Assembly (NCBI GenBank): GCA_031288935.1
Contig: JAITQL010000137.1
Coordinates: 1-6,211, forward strand
Reading direction: 5' to 3'
Length of the DNA: 6,211 nt
Source of the DNA: Tannerella sp.
GTDB taxonomy: Bacteria > Bacteroidota > Bacteroidia > Bacteroidales > Tannerellaceae
Every line of letters begins with the position of its first letter. Position 1 is the stretch's first letter. The translations under genes were made by a program, and so were the position numbers. Shown here piece by piece: positions 1 to 5,815 of the stretch. Below the pieces are notes generated by a model. The model saw only the letters and a program-made list of their open reading frames with translations, was not told where the DNA came from and did not search any database.

Positions 1-226
1 TACAGTGTTGCGGCCAGAAGTCGTAACGCCCCTTGGGAAAGACGATCACCGCCTGTTTACTGAAACGGCAGGCTTCGAGCGCCTTCTTGACATAGGGGAC
101 GGCGTTTTCGCGCGTGTCGGGTTTCAAGCCGAAATCGGCGACGGATACCTGTTCGGCCTGCGCCGACGCTGCCTGCCATCCAAGGCAGCAGATACAAAAG
201 ACCAGTAGTTGGACTGTTATTTTCAT
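1..226 (-). CDS. Exported glycoside hydrolase, GH110-like (alpha-1,3-galactosidase family), N-terminal part
   Basis: Only the first 75 codons lie in the window; the gene runs off the left edge. The protein starts with a clear signal peptide: MKITV, a hydrophobic stretch with several Cys (about residues 3-17), then AASAQA with likely signal peptidase I cleavage near residues 22-24. The mature start VSVADFGLKPDTRENAVPYV (residues 27-46) and the motif FPKGRYDFWPQHC (63-75) match what I recall of the beginning of GH110 enzymes of gut Bacteroidales, right-handed beta-helix exo-galactosidases that remove terminal alpha-1,3-galactose such as the blood group B epitope. Catalytic residues lie outside the window, so activity cannot be confirmed. 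A second in-frame ATG at 235 would add MIL; I chose 226 because MKI gives the usual positively charged n-region. Alternative: another beta-helix glycosidase or lyase. The promoter at 254-284 serves it. Confidence 0.65.
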   Translation of the reverse strand, partial: MKITVQLLVFCICCLGWQAASAQAEQVSVADFGLKPDTRENAVPYVKKALEACRFSKQAVIVFPKGRYDFWPQHC

Positions 227-253
227 GAGAATCATTTTTTTTATTATCACCCG

Positions 254-284
254 CAAAAGTAATACGAAATTACGGAAGTTCAAA
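254..284 (-). promoter_or_regulatory. Bacteroidota-type sigma-70 promoter for the GH110-like gene
   Basis: On the minus strand, TTTG (284-281) is followed by a 19-bp spacer and TACTTTTG (261-254). This fits the published Bacteroidota consensus of TTTG, 19-21 bp, TAnnTTTG exactly. Transcription would begin about 5-7 nt downstream, giving a leader of only some 12-25 nt to the ATG codons at 235 or 226. The leader is A-rich (a run of A just before 235) with no Shine-Dalgarno motif, as is usual in this phylum. Confidence 0.75.
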
Positions 285-404
285 TTTTCATGCGCCCGTC
301 GTGGCTTTTTTCATGCCTGTACGTCGCGCCGGCGCCTCTTCACGCCGGGTTATCCCGAAGCCGGCGGGCGACCGTACGCTTCTCCCGCCCTGCGAAGAAT
401 CGCC

Positions 405-700
405 CGATGCCATTGGCAAACCCCCTGTGAGCCTCACAATCTCGTTTTGACGTTGCCGGCAAACCCCTGTGAGCCTCACAAAACTTTCCCGACGCCGTCG
501 GCAGACCTCTGTGAGCTTCACAAAACCTTCCCGACGCCGTCGGCAGACCTCTGTGAGCCTCACAACACCTTCCCGACACCGTCGGCAGACCCCTGTGAGC
601 TTCACAAGACCTTCCCGACGCCGTCGGCAGACTTTTGTGAGCTTCACAGTGCCGTCCCGACATTGCCGGCCGGCCGTCGTGAGCCTCACCGTGCCGTTCG
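405..700. repeat. 42-bp tandem dyad array, seven in-phase copies
   Basis: The 11-mer GTGAGC(C/T)TCAC begins at 427, 469, 511, 553, 595, 637 and 679, exactly 42 bp apart each time. Every unit has two dyads: GTGAG-C-CTCAC, and about 25 bp later GCCG-T-CGGC or a variant. The copies at 469, 511, 553 and 595 are nearly identical; those at 427 and 637 are diverged; 679 is only a left half, and 405-426 is a right half in which the dyad reads GCCA-T-TGGC, a compensated pair change. Four of six frames stay open through it because 42 is divisible by 3 and the unit lacks stops in those frames; this does not indicate a protein. It lies downstream of mntP and upstream of the GH110 promoter. I see nothing else convincing in the flanks 285-404 and 701-768 apart from a CGCCGG/CCGGCG dyad at 343-348/361-366. 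Function unknown; a structured RNA, a protein-binding array or an inert minisatellite are all possible. Confidence 0.9.
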
Positions 701-768
701 CATGAAATGAATTTTTGCCGTCGCTTTTCACTTGAAATGCGCCGTAAAGAGACAGGGGATGTTGATCT

Positions 769-1332
769 TCAAAGGAAGAGATGTTCGATCAGTATCTTTA
801 CGCCGATGCCGATGAGCATAAGACCGCCTGCCAGACAAAGTCTGATATTGATCCGTTTCCCGAAACGGTTTCCGGCGCAGACGCCGACGGAAGAGGCCAG
901 GAACGTGCCGGCGCCGATGATCAGAGCCTGCCATCCGATCGGGTTTCCCAGCAGGGCGAGCGAGATGCCTATGGCCAGCGCGTCGATGCTTGTGGCCAGC
1001 GCCAGGGAGAAGAGCGTCCTGTTGTTTAGCAGGTTGAAGGTACAGCACTCACTGTCCTTTTTCGTCAGGTCTTCATGGATCATCCGCCCTCCCATGTAAG
1101 CCAGCAGGCCGAAGGCGATCCAGTGGTCGAAGGAACGGATGTATTGCTCGAAGGAGGTTCCGAAGACGTAGCCGACCCATGCCAGCCCGCCTTGAAACAC
1201 AGCCATCACTGCCGCAATCTTGAAAACGTACCGCATCCGGAGGTCGCGCATCACGGCGCCGCCGGCGATGGACACGGTCAGGCTGTCCATCGACAGCACG
1301 ACGGTGAGCAGTAGAATATCAATGAGAAACAT
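769..1332 (-). CDS. mntP: Manganese efflux pump MntP
   Basis: A 187-residue inner-membrane protein, about the length of E. coli MntP, which exports Mn2+ to limit manganese toxicity. Six hydrophobic segments can be seen at about 3-26, 35-58, 70-87, 108-130, 134-154 and 165-186, in the two-fold pseudo-repeat typical of the family. The two conserved acidic motifs are present: SMDSLTVSIAGG with Asp16 in helix 1 and TSIDALAIG with Asp117 in helix 4. HWIAFGLLAYMGGRMIHE (70-87) and LIGIGVKIL near the C-terminus are also family signatures. Compared with the usual MDAFA motif, the first one reads MDSLT, a mild variant. The ATG follows the nitroreductase stop by 9 nt, so the two are almost surely co-transcribed. 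No Mn2+-sensing yybP-ykoY riboswitch or MntR site is recognisable upstream, so control by manganese is not evident. Confidence 0.93.
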   Translation of the reverse strand: MFLIDILLLTVVLSMDSLTVSIAGGAVMRDLRMRYVFKIAAVMAVFQGGLAWVGYVFGTSFEQYIRSFDHWIAFGLLAYMGGRMIHEDLTKKDSECCTFNLLNNRTLFSLALATSIDALAIGISLALLGNPIGWQALIIGAGTFLASSVGVCAGNRFGKRINIRLCLAGGLMLIGIGVKILIEHLFL

Positions 1333-1341
1333 GATCCGGCA

Positions 1342-1866
1342 TCAGAAACTTTCCCGGACAACCACTTCTTCGGCCGGCTTCCGGTTCTTGGGTGTTCGAT
1401 CGAACAAGTCCTCCACGGCCGGATAGCCTGCGGGAATAATCGCCACCGGTTCGATGCCTTCGGGCAAGTGAAACAGGCTGGCGCACTGCAGTGCATCGAA
1501 ATGACACACCCAGCAGGTGCCCAGTCCCTGTTCGGCGGCGGCCAGGCAGAGGTGTTCCACGGCAATGGCCACGTCGATGTCGGCATGGTCTTTCCCGTCG
1601 GACGGGCGTCTCCAGGAATGACGGTGGTCGCTGCATGCCACGATGTACAGCGGCGCCGTCCGGAACCAGTCCCGGTCGTAACACGCCTGTATTTTTTCCT
1701 TCCCTTCGGGCGATTCGATCACAATGAACCGCCAGGGTTGCAGGTTGCACGCCGAGGGCGCCAATCGGGCGGCCTCCAGCAGGCCGTCCACTTTTTCCTT
1801 TTCCACCGCGCGGGAGGAATAGCTCCGGATGGAGCATCGTTTCCGTATCAAATTCATCAGTTCCAT
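1342..1866 (-). CDS. Nitroreductase family FMN-dependent oxidoreductase
   Basis: 174 residues, full length for the compact class of this family. These are cytosolic homodimers that bind FMN and use NAD(P)H to reduce nitro compounds, quinones, flavins or unknown natural substrates. FMN-site signatures are visible: RKRCSIRSYSSRAV (8-21), the phosphate and ribityl-binding Arg/Ser region; EAARLAPSACNLQPWRFIVI (31-50) with Asn41, Gln43 and Trp45; and ADIDVAIAVEHLCLAAAEQGLGTCWV (95-120), the helix and GLGTCW loop near the second FMN site. The C-terminal part, IIPAGYPAVEDLFDRTPKNRKPAEEVV, is the usual tail. The true substrate cannot be read from sequence. It is the middle gene of a minus-strand run: 40 nt after the glycosyltransferase stop and 9 nt before the mntP ATG. 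Confidence 0.92.
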   Translation of the reverse strand: MELMNLIRKRCSIRSYSSRAVEKEKVDGLLEAARLAPSACNLQPWRFIVIESPEGKEKIQACYDRDWFRTAPLYIVACSDHRHSWRRPSDGKDHADIDVAIAVEHLCLAAAEQGLGTCWVCHFDALQCASLFHLPEGIEPVAIIPAGYPAVEDLFDRTPKNRKPAEEVVVRESF

Positions 1867-1883
1867 TATACCGTATATTTATT

Positions 1884-1891
1884 CAAACATT
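1884..1891 (-). promoter_or_regulatory. Possible weak -7 box before the nitroreductase gene
   Basis: On the minus strand the sequence AATGTTTG lies 17 nt before the ATG at 1866 and differs from TAnnTTTG by one base (first T to A). No TTTG box is seen at the expected distance upstream, which lies inside the end of the glycosyltransferase gene. It could give an internal start for nitroreductase and mntP, or be chance in this AT-rich gap. Confidence 0.25.
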
Positions 1892-1906
1892 CAACATCTG
1901 TACATA

Positions 1907-2854
1907 TCATATCTCTTTCTCGATTTTATACTTGTTGCGTTGCGACGAGTTGCGCGAGGTCAATTCGCCGAGGAATCCCGACAGGAACAGCTGCGTTCCC
2001 AGAATCATCGCCGTGAGTGAAATATAGAAATAGGGCGAGTTGGTCACCAGCGGGCGCAGATCGCCGGCCAGCAGCGAAACCAGTTTCATGACGAGCACGT
2101 AGACGAGCGCCACGAATCCGATCAGGAACATCACGCTGCCCCAGAGACCGAAGAAGTGCATCGGTTTCTTTCCGAACTTGGACGTGAACCACAGGGTAAT
2201 CAAGTCGAGGTAGCCGTTTACGAAACGGTTCAGTCCGAATTTCGTCTTTCCGTATTTCCGCGCCTGGTGCTGCACCACCTTTTCCCCGATTTTGCTGAAG
2301 CCCTCGATCTTGGCCAGATAGGGGATGTAGCGGTGCATGTCGTTATAGACTTCAATGCTCTTGACCACTTCGTTCCGGTAGGATTTCAGTCCGCAGTTGA
2401 AGTCGTGCAGGGAAACGCCGGAAAACTTCCGGGCGGTGGCATTGAACAGTTTGGTCGGGATCGTTTTTGAAAGCGGATCATACCGTTTTTTCTTCCATCC
2501 GGATATCATGTCATATCCGCCTTCCGTTATCAGCCGGTACAGTTCGGGGATTTCATCCGGGCTGTCCTGCAAGTCGGCATCCATCGTAATCACCACATCG
2601 CCCGACGCGCGCTGGAAACCGCAATGCAAAGCCGGCGACTTTCCGTAATTGCGCCGGAACTTGATGCCTTTTACGTGCGGAGACTGCAAGGCCAGCTCTT
2701 CAATGACTTCCCAGGAGCCATCCGTACTGCCGTCGTTTACATACAGGATTTCGTAACTGAAATGATGCGCTTCCATGACTTTCTCGATCCACGCCTGCAA
2801 TTCGGGAAGCGATTCCGCTTCATTATATAAAGGTATTACTACAGAAATATCCAT
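1907..2854 (-). CDS. GT2 glycosyltransferase, polyprenol-phosphate sugar transferase (GtrB/DPM1-like)
   Basis: 315 residues from the ATG at 2854. The N-terminal GT-A domain opens with MDISVVIPLYNEAESL, followed by YVNDGSTDGSW (nucleotide-sugar Asp41) and the metal-binding DXD-type motif MDADLQDSP (Asp92, Asp94), a combination typical of enzymes that move a sugar from UDP- or GDP-sugar to a polyprenyl phosphate. GLKSYR (155-160) and RYIPYLA (175-181) are also in the family pattern. Two C-terminal membrane helices (about 233-262 and 276-298) anchor it in the inner membrane. The product would donate sugar to lipopolysaccharide, glycoprotein or lipid modification; the specific sugar cannot be told. 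A longer form from a TTG at 2878 is unlikely because that codon lies inside the promoter -7 box. Probably first gene of a run with nitroreductase and mntP. Confidence 0.92.
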   Translation of the reverse strand: MDISVVIPLYNEAESLPELQAWIEKVMEAHHFSYEILYVNDGSTDGSWEVIEELALQSPHVKGIKFRRNYGKSPALHCGFQRASGDVVITMDADLQDSPDEIPELYRLITEGGYDMISGWKKKRYDPLSKTIPTKLFNATARKFSGVSLHDFNCGLKSYRNEVVKSIEVYNDMHRYIPYLAKIEGFSKIGEKVVQHQARKYGKTKFGLNRFVNGYLDLITLWFTSKFGKKPMHFFGLWGSVMFLIGFVALVYVLVMKLVSLLAGDLRPLVTNSPYFYISLTAMILGTQLFLSGFLGELTSRNSSQRNKYKIEKEI

Positions 2855-2875
2855 CAGTTGAAAAGTTTTAACGCG

Positions 2876-2883
2876 CAAAGGTA
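2876..2883 (-). promoter_or_regulatory. -7 box TACCTTTG before the glycosyltransferase gene
   Basis: TACCTTTG on the minus strand matches TAnnTTTG fully and sits 21 nt before the ATG at 2854, a spacing almost equal to that of the esterase promoter (22 nt). No good TTTG is present 19-21 bp upstream. It decides the start: the TTG at 2878 would overlap the box, so ATG 2854 is preferred. Confidence 0.6.
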
Positions 2884-2966
2884 GAAAAAGAAGATGGAAT
2901 ATATCTACCTTTACCGCATATTTTTGATTCTTTGAGAGTATTACATAATTAATTAAAACTGAATTT

Positions 2967-3689
2967 ATGAGGAAGAGTGTGTTTTTTTCAATGCTTTTGG
3001 CGGCAGTCTGCGCAACAGGCGTGACAGCTCAAAACAATACGTTGACGGCTAAAGAGAAAAAGGAAGGTTGGACGCTGCTGTTCAACGGTAAGAATTTCGA
3101 CGGATGGCGGAAATGCAATGCCGCCGAAATGGCGGCCAACTGGTCGATACAGGAAGAAGCCATGAAGGTTTCCCGCGGCGAAAAAGCGGGATCCGGACAG
3201 GGGGGCGACATTTTGTTTGCAACCGAAAAGTACGGCAACTTTGAGTTGTCCATCGAATGGAAAATCGAGAAAGAAGGCAATTCCGGCATTTTCTACTACA
3301 TCGTGGAATATCCCGACAAGCCGATCTATTATGCAGCGCCCGAAGTACAGGTGCTGGACAACTGGAATGCAGGCGACAACAAGCTGACGAATCACCTGGC
3401 CGGTTCGCTGTACGACATGCTGCCCGCACTGCCGCAGAACGCCAAGCCGGCCGGCGAATGGAACACGATCGTGATACGGGTGAAGGACGGACTGGCAACG
3501 CACGTGCAAAACGGCGTGAAGGTGGTGGAATACACGCTCTGGACGCCCGAATGGTACGAGCTTGTAGCCAAAAGCAAGTTCAAGGACTGGCCCGGATTCA
3601 AGGAAGGCCCGGCCAGGGAAGGTTACATCGGCCTGCAGGATCACGGATACAACTGCTGGTTCCGCAATATCAAAATCCGGAAACTGTAA
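2967..3689 (+). CDS. Secreted DUF1080 protein (3-keto-disaccharide hydrolase domain)
   Basis: 240 residues: signal peptide 1-21 (MRKSVFFSMLLAAVCATGVTA, cleavage before QNN), then one concanavalin-like beta-sandwich domain of the DUF1080 family (PF06439). The hallmark EGWTLLFNGKNFDGWR (33-48) is followed by GDILFATEKYGNFELSIEWKI (80-100), GNSGIFYYI (104-112), APEVQVLDN (124-132), PAGEWNTIVIRV (161-172) and the closing GYIGLQDHGYNCWFRNIKIRKL (219-240), all standard family positions. Some family members hydrolyse 3-keto-glycosides made by sugar 3-dehydrogenases; whether this one does is inference, and no oxidoreductase partner is nearby. It is a compact single-domain form, exported to the periplasm, with no lipobox. 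The gap to the divergent glycosyltransferase (2855-2966) is AT-rich, but I find no good plus-strand -7 box there. Co-transcription with the tube gene downstream is possible. Confidence 0.92.
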   Translation: MRKSVFFSMLLAAVCATGVTAQNNTLTAKEKKEGWTLLFNGKNFDGWRKCNAAEMAANWSIQEEAMKVSRGEKAGSGQGGDILFATEKYGNFELSIEWKIEKEGNSGIFYYIVEYPDKPIYYAAPEVQVLDNWNAGDNKLTNHLAGSLYDMLPALPQNAKPAGEWNTIVIRVKDGLATHVQNGVKVVEYTLWTPEWYELVAKSKFKDWPGFKEGPAREGYIGLQDHGYNCWFRNIKIRKL

Positions 3690-3712
3690 CGGCGGTGCAT
3701 GGAGAGATTCAA

Positions 3713-3885
3713 ATGAAACGAGTAAAAAGTATGGTTGTTTTACTTTCCGTATGCTTTTGACCGCCTGTGCGGGTTCAAGGGAAACGCCGTTCAGTTGGCC
3801 GGGCGCCGGTGTGGATGAAGACAATTCTTCCCTTTCGGTCGAAAAGGAGAGTAAAGACATTAAAAATCAAAAAAGATGGCAGTAG
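3713..3885 (+). pseudogene. Small lipoprotein gene with a single-base frameshift
   Basis: From the ATG at 3713 the frame reads MKRVKSMVVLLSVCF and stops at TGA 3758-3760. The frame reached by stepping back one base continues LTACAGSRETPFSWPGAGVDEDNSS and runs to the TAG at 3883-3885. Joined at the T run 3755-3758 (as if one T were missing), the product is a 57-residue protein with a textbook lipoprotein signal: charged n-region, hydrophobic core and lipobox LTAC with Cys19. Neither half makes sense alone: the first lacks the Cys and the second lacks a signal. The tail is short and hydrophilic and I do not recognise it. The TAG overlaps the start of the tube gene by 10 nt, suggesting translational coupling when intact. 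It may be a real pseudogene, a sequencing error in a homopolymer, or, less likely, a recoding site. Confidence 0.65.
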
Positions 3886-4331
3886 AAAAACAAGACAATG
3901 TATGGTCACCACTGAAGTTTTACTATACGGTAAAGATGGACACAGACCTGGCAGGAGCAACCTTTCAGGCAGTTTCCGGTTTAAAGGCAAGGGAACACGA
4001 CGCTATCATCGAAGGCGGGCTAAACACCTATCAGCACCGCTTGCCCAAGGAAACCAGGCACGACAATTTGCTATTGAAAGGGGCGAAGCTGCCCAAAGAC
4101 AGCAGTCTTGTTGCATGGATAAAAGAAACGCTCGAAGAAGATTTCGAAAAATCCGTTCAACTCAAAACGCTGACTGTAGAATTGCTGAATGAAAAGGGGA
4201 CGCCTGTGTGTACCTGGATTTGCCGGCAAGCTTACCCCGCCAGGTGGGAAGTCGGTGCGCCTGATGCCGACAAAAACAGCGTGCTGATAGAAACGCTCGA
4301 AATTTCGTATGCAACAATCCAGAGACTTTGA
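3876..4331 (+). CDS. Phage tail-tube / contractile injection system tube protein (gp19 family)
   Basis: 151 residues, the normal size for tail-tube proteins of the T4 gp19 family (PF06841; the conserved phage tail region family), which stack as hexamers to build the inner tube of contractile tails and of extracellular injection systems such as Afp and PVC. Family positions are visible: PLKFYYTVKMDTDLAGATFQAVSGLK (12-37), EGGLNTYQHRLPKETRHDNLLLKGAKLPKDSSLVAWI (46-82) and the end CTWICRQAYPARWEVGAPDADKNSVLIETLEISYATI (112-148). No signal peptide. Full length with no damage. No sheath, baseplate, spike or AAA+ gene lies beside it: the next gene is a convergent esterase beyond a terminator. It is therefore an orphan, at least on this side. 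Start: ATG 3876, preceded by an A-rich stretch, overlapping the end of the broken lipoprotein frame. Confidence 0.88.
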   Translation: MAVEKQDNVWSPLKFYYTVKMDTDLAGATFQAVSGLKAREHDAIIEGGLNTYQHRLPKETRHDNLLLKGAKLPKDSSLVAWIKETLEEDFEKSVQLKTLTVELLNEKGTPVCTWICRQAYPARWEVGAPDADKNSVLIETLEISYATIQRL

Positions 4332-4422
4332 ACAATGGCAATTTATACACCATGCCGTTTGTTGAACAATGAAGTTCCATACGGAAGGCAGGGCAAATGA
4401 TCAATATCCATGCAGGCGGAGC

Positions 4423-4472
4423 ATTTCAAGGTCGCCTTTCCCGTTCCGTCGGGAAAGGCGACCTTTTGAAAT
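4423..4472. terminator. Strong hairpin between convergent genes, probable bidirectional terminator
   Basis: A perfect 16-bp stem, AAGGTCGCCTTTCCCG (4428-4443) with its complement (4450-4465), closes a 6-base loop. The stem continues after a 2-base bulge through ATTTC (4423-4427) with GAAAT (4468-4472). It stands in the gap between the tube gene (ends 4331, plus) and the esterase (ends 4489, minus), so it can serve both. A short T run (TTTT, 4464-4467) follows in the plus direction; the minus direction has none to speak of. The remainder, 4332-4422, shows nothing I can name. Confidence 0.8.
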
Positions 4473-4488
4473 GACATCCGGGCAAGTG

Positions 4489-5361
4489 TCAGTACTGCGT
4501 AAAGGATTTGGAAACAAATTCCAGCACCAGGGGCAACTCCATCCGCCAGTACGACCAGCTGTGTCCGCCGTCCTTTACGCGGTATTCGTGCGCGACGTCG
4601 TGCTTGCGGAAAAGAACGTGCAGCAGGCTGTTTCCCTCGTACAGAAAATCGTCGTCTCCACAACTGATATACCAGCGAATCCGCCCGATCTGCTCCAGTT
4701 CTTCCTTGGAAGCGTCCTTGAGGAGAGCTTCGATGTTATGGCGCCTGAAATACGTTTCCAGTTGAGCGGCGGTTACATTCGAGGCGGCATCTCCCAGACG
4801 GGTCTTCATCTGTTCCATTTCCCGGCTGCCTGTGGAGGCGCTTAGCGGCGCGGCGGCGGCAAACATGTCCGGCCGGTGCAGCGAGTAAAAGAGCGTTCCG
4901 CCACCGCCCATCGACAGTCCGGCCACGGCGCGGTAACGCCTGTCGCTGCGCACGCGATACGTCTTTTCGATGTGCGGAACGAGTTCCCTGAAAAAGAAAT
5001 CCTCGTAATCAAAGTCGCCCCGGATGTCGTTGAAGTAACCTCTTCTTCCGGTATCGGCATCGGGCATGACAATAATCATATGTGCCGCCTTGCCTTCCGC
5101 AACGGCTTTGTCGGCGATGTGCTGAACCTGTCCGAACTGTACCCATCCCGTATGATTGTCGCCCGAACCGTGCAACAGATACAGTACCGGATACGACTGG
5201 TCGCTCGCATCATACCCCGGCGGCAGATAAATCGCATACCTTCGTTCCATTTTCAGGATGTCGCTTTTCACCGTCCGTGTCTCATATACCTGCCCGTCCA
5301 GGGCAAATGCCGCGGATGCGAGACAAAGCATCCAGACTGCATGTAAAAACCGTTTTCTCAT
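4489..5361 (-). CDS. Secreted alpha/beta-hydrolase esterase (esterase D / CE1-like)
   Basis: 290 residues from the ATG at 5361. Signal peptide 1-20 (MRKRFLHAVWMLCLASAAFA), then a single alpha/beta-hydrolase domain. The oxyanion strand YLLHGSGDN is at 61-69, the nucleophile elbow GLSMGG at 148-153 (Ser150), the acid is probably in CGDDDF (one of Asp236-238), and the His is His267 in KDGGHSW. SQSYPVLYL-type and YFNDIRGDFDYEDFFFRELVPHIEKTYRV segments are typical of the family that includes feruloyl and acetylxylan esterases and enterochelin esterase-like proteins. A role in deacylating plant or host glycans in the periplasm or outside is likely; the ester is unknown. The frame stays open for 51 more codons upstream, but that part crosses the promoter at 5384-5391 and would bury the signal peptide, so 5361 is the start. 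Confidence 0.9.
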   Translation of the reverse strand: MRKRFLHAVWMLCLASAAFALDGQVYETRTVKSDILKMERRYAIYLPPGYDASDQSYPVLYLLHGSGDNHTGWVQFGQVQHIADKAVAEGKAAHMIIVMPDADTGRRGYFNDIRGDFDYEDFFFRELVPHIEKTYRVRSDRRYRAVAGLSMGGGGTLFYSLHRPDMFAAAAPLSASTGSREMEQMKTRLGDAASNVTAAQLETYFRRHNIEALLKDASKEELEQIGRIRWYISCGDDDFLYEGNSLLHVLFRKHDVAHEYRVKDGGHSWSYWRMELPLVLEFVSKSFTQY

Positions 5362-5383
5362 TGTCGTAAATTTTTTTCGGGAA

Positions 5384-5391
5384 CAAATATA
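5384..5391 (-). promoter_or_regulatory. -7 box TATATTTG of the esterase promoter
   Basis: TATATTTG on the minus strand matches TAnnTTTG and lies 22 nt before the ATG at 5361. A TTG is present upstream, but only about 17 bp away, shorter than the usual 19-21, so the -33 element is imperfect. The leader contains a long A run (complement of 5368-5377) and no Shine-Dalgarno. Confidence 0.65.
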
Positions 5392-5416
5392 GCCATTTTC
5401 GGGAAATTCAAGACCC

Positions 5417-5455
5417 GTTTCGCGCAGACCGGCGCAGATTTCAACGCATATCATG
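5417..5455. repeat. CGCAGAT intergenic repeat, short copy
   Basis: GTTTCGCGCAGA, then GCGCAGATTTCAACGCAT and TCAT. Relative to the long copy at 5815-5870 it reads like the same order of blocks with an internal deletion: GTTTC(A/G)CGCAGA, GCGCAGATTTCAA(T/C)GC, TCAT. It ends the upstream flank of the esterase promoter. Confidence 0.55.
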
Positions 5456-5598
5456 GAATATGGTTTTGAGGAGACGGTTTTGCGCCGTGAAAAAGCGCCG
5501 GAGGCGATGTTCAAACGCTCAAAAGGCCTTCAACGTCGAGCGCCGGGTTTCTTCATGCACCGTTTCCTCCCGCGCGCTTCGTGGATGAAACGCGCGCG

Positions 5599-5650
5599 AA
5601 AATTCAAAGTTCGCGCAGATGTCGCGGATTTCAACGACCTTTCATCTGCG
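5599..5650. repeat. CGCAGAT intergenic repeat, second copy
   Basis: AAAATTCAAAG (5599-5609) leads into TTCGCGCAGATG, GGATTTCAACG and CTTTCATCTGCG. The ends CGCAGATG (5614-5621) and CATCTGCG (5643-5650) are exact inverted repeats, so the unit folds as a hairpin. It shares the AAAATTCAAAG lead-in with the third copy, so the mobile or duplicated module is longer than the hairpin. Confidence 0.65.
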
Positions 5651-5783
5651 AATGGCTGGAAAAAATCAAAACGTTACGGACATGGATAAAACAGATGCTT
5701 TAAGGTATGCCAAAGGCGCTTTCCATAATGTATAATATCCATTTTTCCCGTCCGAACCGCAGGATAACGACGGAGGCACGAAG

Positions 5784-5813
5784 AAAATTCAAAGATTCAA
5801 AATTCAAAGATTC
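5784..5813. repeat. 15-bp tandem repeat, two exact copies
   Basis: AAAATTCAAAGATTC occupies 5784-5798 and 5799-5813 without a gap. A related AAAATTCAAAG-TTC precedes the second CGCAGAT copy at 5599, so this is part of the same repeat family. Confidence 0.85.
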
Positions 5814-5815
5814 GG

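Noticed and set aside
427..700. CRISPR array
   Set aside because: The whole 42-bp unit is conserved from copy to copy; there are no unique spacers, and no cas gene is in the window.
288..731. Reading frames with a 14-residue repeat (CEAHRGLPTASGRF, LTEVCRRRREGFVK and plus-strand versions) over the 42-bp array
   Set aside because: Four of the six frames are open at once, simply because the 42-bp unit has no stops in them. No frame has a signal, a sensible composition or a start region, so no protein is supported.
1333..1341. Mn-sensing riboswitch before mntP
   Set aside because: Only 9 nt lie between the nitroreductase stop and the mntP ATG, too short for the yybP-ykoY fold.
1468..2016. Long plus-strand frame opposite the nitroreductase
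   Set aside because: Shadow of the nitroreductase and glycosyltransferase genes, with no motif of its own.
2988..3860. 290-codon minus-strand frame across the DUF1080 gene
   Set aside because: It is the complement of a well-supported gene with signal peptide and family motifs; its translation resembles no known protein and it runs over the lipoprotein region.
3876..4331. Type VI secretion tube protein Hcp
   Set aside because: The ATFQAVSGL, HRLP and IETLEISY pattern belongs to the gp19 tail-tube family of phages and extracellular injection systems, not to the Hcp/TssD family, and no tss gene is nearby.
5453..5689. 78-codon plus-strand frame in the repeat region
   Set aside because: It runs through the repeat copies, is rich in Arg and Lys from the CGCG-type sequence, and has no recognisable domain.
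5682..5735. 17-codon frame MDKTDALRYAKGAFHNV
   Set aside because: It has a gene-like start but is very short, with no promoter box or family match that I recognise. It could be a remnant of a lost gene, but that cannot be supported.
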